Shown here: positions 61,801 to 64,000 of the stretch, piece by piece
Layout: every line of letters starts with the position of its first letter
Numbering within the stretch: the first letter of the stretch is position 1
Source: Blautia parvula
GTDB taxonomy: Bacteria; Bacillota; Clostridia; Lachnospirales; Lachnospiraceae
Length of the DNA stretch: 64,000 bases
Assembly (NCBI RefSeq): GCF_020215665.1
Contig: NZ_CP084061.1
Span: forward strand, 6,112,501-6,176,500
Direction of reading: 5' to 3'
Program-made: the position numbers and the translations under genes
Notes under the pieces: model-generated
The model's database searches: none
The model's input: the letters and a program-made list of their open reading frames with translations, nothing else
What the model was told of the DNA's origin: nothing

Positions 61801-64000
61801 TACTTTCCTTCATCCAGATTCAAAAGGTTCTGGATTTAAGTGAACTGCAGGATGCCATAACAGCAGCGGGTGAAGTGGACAGAGCCCAGTACCCGGCAGC
61901 AAAGCTGGCAGTTCTGGATGCAGCAGTAGCAGCAGGCAGAGAGCTGATGCTGAAATCTGCAACAACACAGGACCAGATCCAAGAAGGCGCAGCGGCGATT
62001 CAGGATGCCATTACAGGATTAGGAGAAGGCTATACGGAAGAACAGATAGCAGCTAATGATTATGTTCTCTATCTTGTAAACTGCGGAACTTCTGATGCCT
62101 CTGTCGTTCCGGATGGTTACAGACGTGGTTTATATCAGTCAAATGTTGACCAGGAATACAGTGCAGATGCGGAAACAGGCTTAAGCTGGGGATATGAGCC
62201 GAATGATGAAAATTCAAAGATCGTTAAAGGCGGCAGCGGTGCAGCGGATATCACAAGCAGTTATATCTATATGGCCGACACAGGCGTAACGTTTATCAAA
62301 GATGTCAGTGGATTCAAATATAAATTTGAAGTTCCTCAGAGATCCAATAATGATTATGTTGTAACAGCCGGTTTCAAAAATCCGTGGGATACCAGAAATG
62401 TGGATATTAAGCTGGAAGGAGAAACTGTTGAGAGCGATCTGAAACTCACAAAAGGCCAGTTAGTTGAGAAATCCTATAAAGTTGAGGTTCATGACGGAGA
62501 ACTGAATGTGATGGTTCACAGCCCAAAACGTACGAACCAGTACGGAGACCCGGTTCTCAGTTATCTTATGGTAGAGGCAGTTGCAGCTTATACGGTGGAG
62601 GGCCTTGAGGCTAAGATCAATTCCTATGAGGCATCAATGGATGGACACAGCTATTCTGACGCGACAAAAAAAGACTTTGATCTTGCTGTGACAGAGGCAA
62701 GAAAATTGATCGAAGAGCAGTCAACAGACCAGAAAGCCATTAAAAATGCGCTGAATGCACTGGAAGAAGCATATAATGCGCTGAAAGAAGTATTCACCTA
62801 CAGCTCTATCACAGGAACGAACGGAGCACAGCTTTTTGACAACAACGGTAATAAGATACAGGCACACGGCGGACAGATTCAGCAGTTCACCATCGATGGA
62901 GAAACAAAATATTACTGGTACGGCGAAGATAAGACAAATGGATACCGTCCGGTAGTAGGTGTTCATCTGTATACCTCTACAGATTTGTATAACTGGACAG
63001 ATGAAGGTGCCGTTCTCAAGAGTATTCCGGTATCCGAAGAGGATTACGGTAAAGACCAGGAAGAGGGCTATGAGGCCGATCTTTCTATCTTTGAGACAGA
63101 CGAATATTTCAGCAGCCTGTACGGAGATTATAAAGACCAGGCACCGGATGATACAGAGAATTACAGCAGCAAACTGGAAGAGGTTTACTGGAATCTGGCT
63201 GAGGACAGAACCGTTATTGAGCGTCCGAAAGTTCTGTACAATGACGCAACAGGAAAATATGTCATGTGGTTCCATGCAGACGGACGTACACCGACCAACA
63301 CAGCAGACTACGGCAAAGCAAGAGCTGGTGTTGCCATCAGCGACAGCCCGACAGGTCCATTTAAGCTTTTAGGCACATACAAACTGCACGACAGCGCGGA
63401 TGCAAACCACAGTTGGGATAATGTGGGCGGAGCCGTGCGTGATATGAATCTGTTCAAGGACGATGACGGACAGGCGTATGTGATCTATTCTTCTGATGGA
63501 AACCTGACAACTTATATCGCAAAATTAAACGCAGATTACACAGGACTGATCGCAGATCCTGCGGATGCAGTGGAAGGAACAGGCAAAGAAGGAGAAGAAC
63601 TGACAGCGTCGGATTATACAAGAAACTTTATCGATGCTTCCAGGGAAGCTCCGGCTATGTTTAAGTACAAAGACAAATATTATATCATCAACTCCGGCTG
63701 TACGGGATGGAGTCCGAATAAAGCACAGTATGCAGTAGCGGATCATCCTCTTGGACCGTGGACCGTTATGGGAGATCCCTGCGTTGGCGATACAAAAGGT
63801 ACTACCTTTGATACGCAGAGCACCTGTGTATTCCCTGTGGATGCAGCAAACGGCAAATTTATTTACATGGGCGACCGCTGGTTCAATCCGGATTCCGGCG
63901 GGGATTTAAGTGATTCCAGATATGTATGGCTGCCGGTAGAATTCCTTCCGGGCAATCAGATTCAGCTGAAAAATTATGCAAACTGGACACTGGAAGAACT
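58899..64000 (+). CDS. Secreted GH30-GH43 multidomain galactanase (3' end outside window)
   Basis: At least 1700 residues; the frame is open to the window edge. ATG 58899 has AAGGAGG 7 nt before. Signal peptide about 1-32. GH30 catalytic domain: GWGTSLCWWANRLG near 55, acid/base E434 (TPMNEP), nucleophile E535 (WMSEVDG), interrupted at about 116-287 by a beta-sandwich CBM35-like insert. Then a Big_4 Ig-like domain (746-821), a carbohydrate-binding-like domain (822-977), a FIVAR helix bundle (977-1045), a second binding-like domain (1047-1230) and a second FIVAR (1232-1300). A GH43 domain starts about 1305 with IQAHGG (Q1321). The first motif is that of GH30_5 endo-beta-1,6-galactanases, and QAHGG is seen in GH43_24 exo-beta-1,3-galactanases. 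A type II arabinogalactan substrate is inferred. A cell-wall anchor may lie beyond the edge. Confidence 0.88.
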   Translation, partial: MRSFKRGIAAATTAALCLTSIPLGGLQLVSAADADRVIKLQPGLASTFHDTNEDGLGEFEGWGTSLCWWANRLGYSDKMTEEAARVFFSDEGLDMNIGRYNVGGGDLVGEPTKVPVNEKAEFYDLETEGRKPEYKGKKMSVGTNTAMKSLKYTVSDADFGITKGSEVGSFQSIGWINKLDDEPGDGDNLRYTVKAEETGNYTVKLLLTLTGSNKRDVAIRVNDEKDYLVDADTINSHIIASGNNNMLFLVTISDVALNAGDNTINIAGKSDWTLDFVKMAVIKSGEEGKLPEGEEFLHSEHITRSDSAIPGYATDVTKINESEHELAWYEENYDRADASCGYAWNYNWKADENQINILKAAAEASGEDFIAEAFSNSPPYFMTNSGCSSGAVDSNKDNLRTDSYRAFAVYMADVIEHWNKEGVITFQSTTPMNEPYTSYWGAYSNKQEGCHFDQGESQSKIIEMLNEELKKREINIIICGTDETSIDTAITSYNALSDEAKGIIQRIDTHTYGGSRRAELKELAEKENKNLWMSEVDGAYTAGTDAGEMSAALGLAKQMMTDVNGLKANAWILWNAIDMHVDKEIKTSSDADYASLEELYNRVNMNSGYWGIAIGDHDNQEILLTKKYYAYGQLSRYIRPGYTIIGSSDDTLAAYDPESGKVVVVAVNTAGEDKTWKFDLSSFSTMGDNVTAIRTSGTLKDGENWADVSSEDTIAADTAKKSITAVLKANSITTYIVDGVTYDSSTEEIVRIDDVNVYTVEGVAAELPDTVEVVTNKNNTLEKKVTWDLEGVDLTKDTKVTGTVEGTTMTATANVQVVAPNMIYFIDCNSPESPKYAAMDQYADLLNETADQAYTEGSWGYLDEYGKYNGTVTDEYDTGWYANKDQVIKYTIPLEAGNYKVNFGFKEWWNQQREMVITAEQDGKTVEIGKTNTWNGNNPWNTYSQDITIENAGDVTFCLAKQKNNDPVLSFIQIQKVLDLSELQDAITAAGEVDRAQYPAAKLAVLDAAVAAGRELMLKSATTQDQIQEGAAAIQDAITGLGEGYTEEQIAANDYVLYLVNCGTSDASVVPDGYRRGLYQSNVDQEYSADAETGLSWGYEPNDENSKIVKGGSGAADITSSYIYMADTGVTFIKDVSGFKYKFEVPQRSNNDYVVTAGFKNPWDTRNVDIKLEGETVESDLKLTKGQLVEKSYKVEVHDGELNVMVHSPKRTNQYGDPVLSYLMVEAVAAYTVEGLEAKINSYEASMDGHSYSDATKKDFDLAVTEARKLIEEQSTDQKAIKNALNALEEAYNALKEVFTYSSITGTNGAQLFDNNGNKIQAHGGQIQQFTIDGETKYYWYGEDKTNGYRPVVGVHLYTSTDLYNWTDEGAVLKSIPVSEEDYGKDQEEGYEADLSIFETDEYFSSLYGDYKDQAPDDTENYSSKLEEVYWNLAEDRTVIERPKVLYNDATGKYVMWFHADGRTPTNTADYGKARAGVAISDSPTGPFKLLGTYKLHDSADANHSWDNVGGAVRDMNLFKDDDGQAYVIYSSDGNLTTYIAKLNADYTGLIADPADAVEGTGKEGEELTASDYTRNFIDASREAPAMFKYKDKYYIINSGCTGWSPNKAQYAVADHPLGPWTVMGDPCVGDTKGTTFDTQSTCVFPVDAANGKFIYMGDRWFNPDSGGDLSDSRYVWLPVEFLPGNQIQLKNYANWTLEE

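Overview
The window looks like the chromosome of a strictly anaerobic gut Firmicute of the Lachnospiraceae, most like Blautia. This is inferred from gene content and order: era-recO-glyQS, pyruvate:ferredoxin oxidoreductase, pyruvate phosphate dikinase and PPi-type phosphofructokinase, numerous carbohydrate ABC transporters, a YesM/YesN-type two-component system, and a group IIC intron like those of Clostridia and Oceanobacillus. No rRNA, tRNA, CRISPR array or replication origin was seen. Both edges cut genes: the first gene (pyruvate carboxylase) has lost its 5' end and the last (a giant galactan hydrolase) its 3' end.

Layout. 1-7.1 kb: 3' part of pyruvate carboxylase, an aerobic-type class I ribonucleotide reductase pair (nrdA-nrdB) and a ROK sugar kinase. 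7.1-9.1 kb: a MarR-MATE efflux operon on the minus strand, with a consensus promoter and palindromic operator. 9.2-13.3 kb: a GNAT acetyltransferase, a coiled-coil protein built on 21-bp repeats, and a LysR regulator divergent from diaminopimelate decarboxylase. 13.3-16.8 kb: nested mobile DNA, a group IIC intron sitting just behind the lysA terminator and itself split by an IS110-family element. 16.8-23.3 kb: an ABC-F ATPase, an Rrf2 regulator and pyruvate:ferredoxin oxidoreductase, followed by a 188-nt element closed by a perfect 29-bp inverted repeat. 23.3-32.6 kb: PH-domain protein, glycerophosphodiesterase, phosphoribosyltransferase-like protein, lipoprotein, M16C metalloprotease, era, recO, glyQS.

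32.7-38.7 kb is a fructan/sucrose locus: LacI regulator, GH32 beta-fructosidase, and a binding protein with two permeases; the promoter carries two LacI-type palindromes. 38.8-43.1 kb holds a membrane-tethered Xre regulator, a PAP2 phosphatase, a CapA-like protein and PPi-phosphofructokinase. 43.2-53.6 kb is a single accessory system: a YesM-type sensor kinase on the minus strand faces an operon of UroD-like protein, solute-binding protein, two permeases, YesN-type response regulator, cysteine-desulfidase-like Fe-S enzyme and M20 dipeptidase. Its substrate is unknown. 53.6-57.4 kb: an aldo/keto reductase and pyruvate phosphate dikinase. 57.5-64 kb: an AraC regulator and a secreted multidomain enzyme joining a GH30 (endo-beta-1,6-galactanase type) to a GH43 (exo-beta-1,3-galactanase type), which points to plant arabinogalactan as substrate.

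The central metabolism genes fit together: PPi-dependent phosphofructokinase, PPi-using pyruvate phosphate dikinase, pyruvate:ferredoxin oxidoreductase and pyruvate carboxylase make a PPi-sparing glycolysis feeding fermentation. The fructan and galactan loci supply sugars to it. The strongest candidates for new biology are the GH30-GH43 fusion with its AraC control region, the long structured repeat downstream of nifJ, the UroD/ABC/two-component operon, and the IS110-in-intron nest with its probable guide RNA region.
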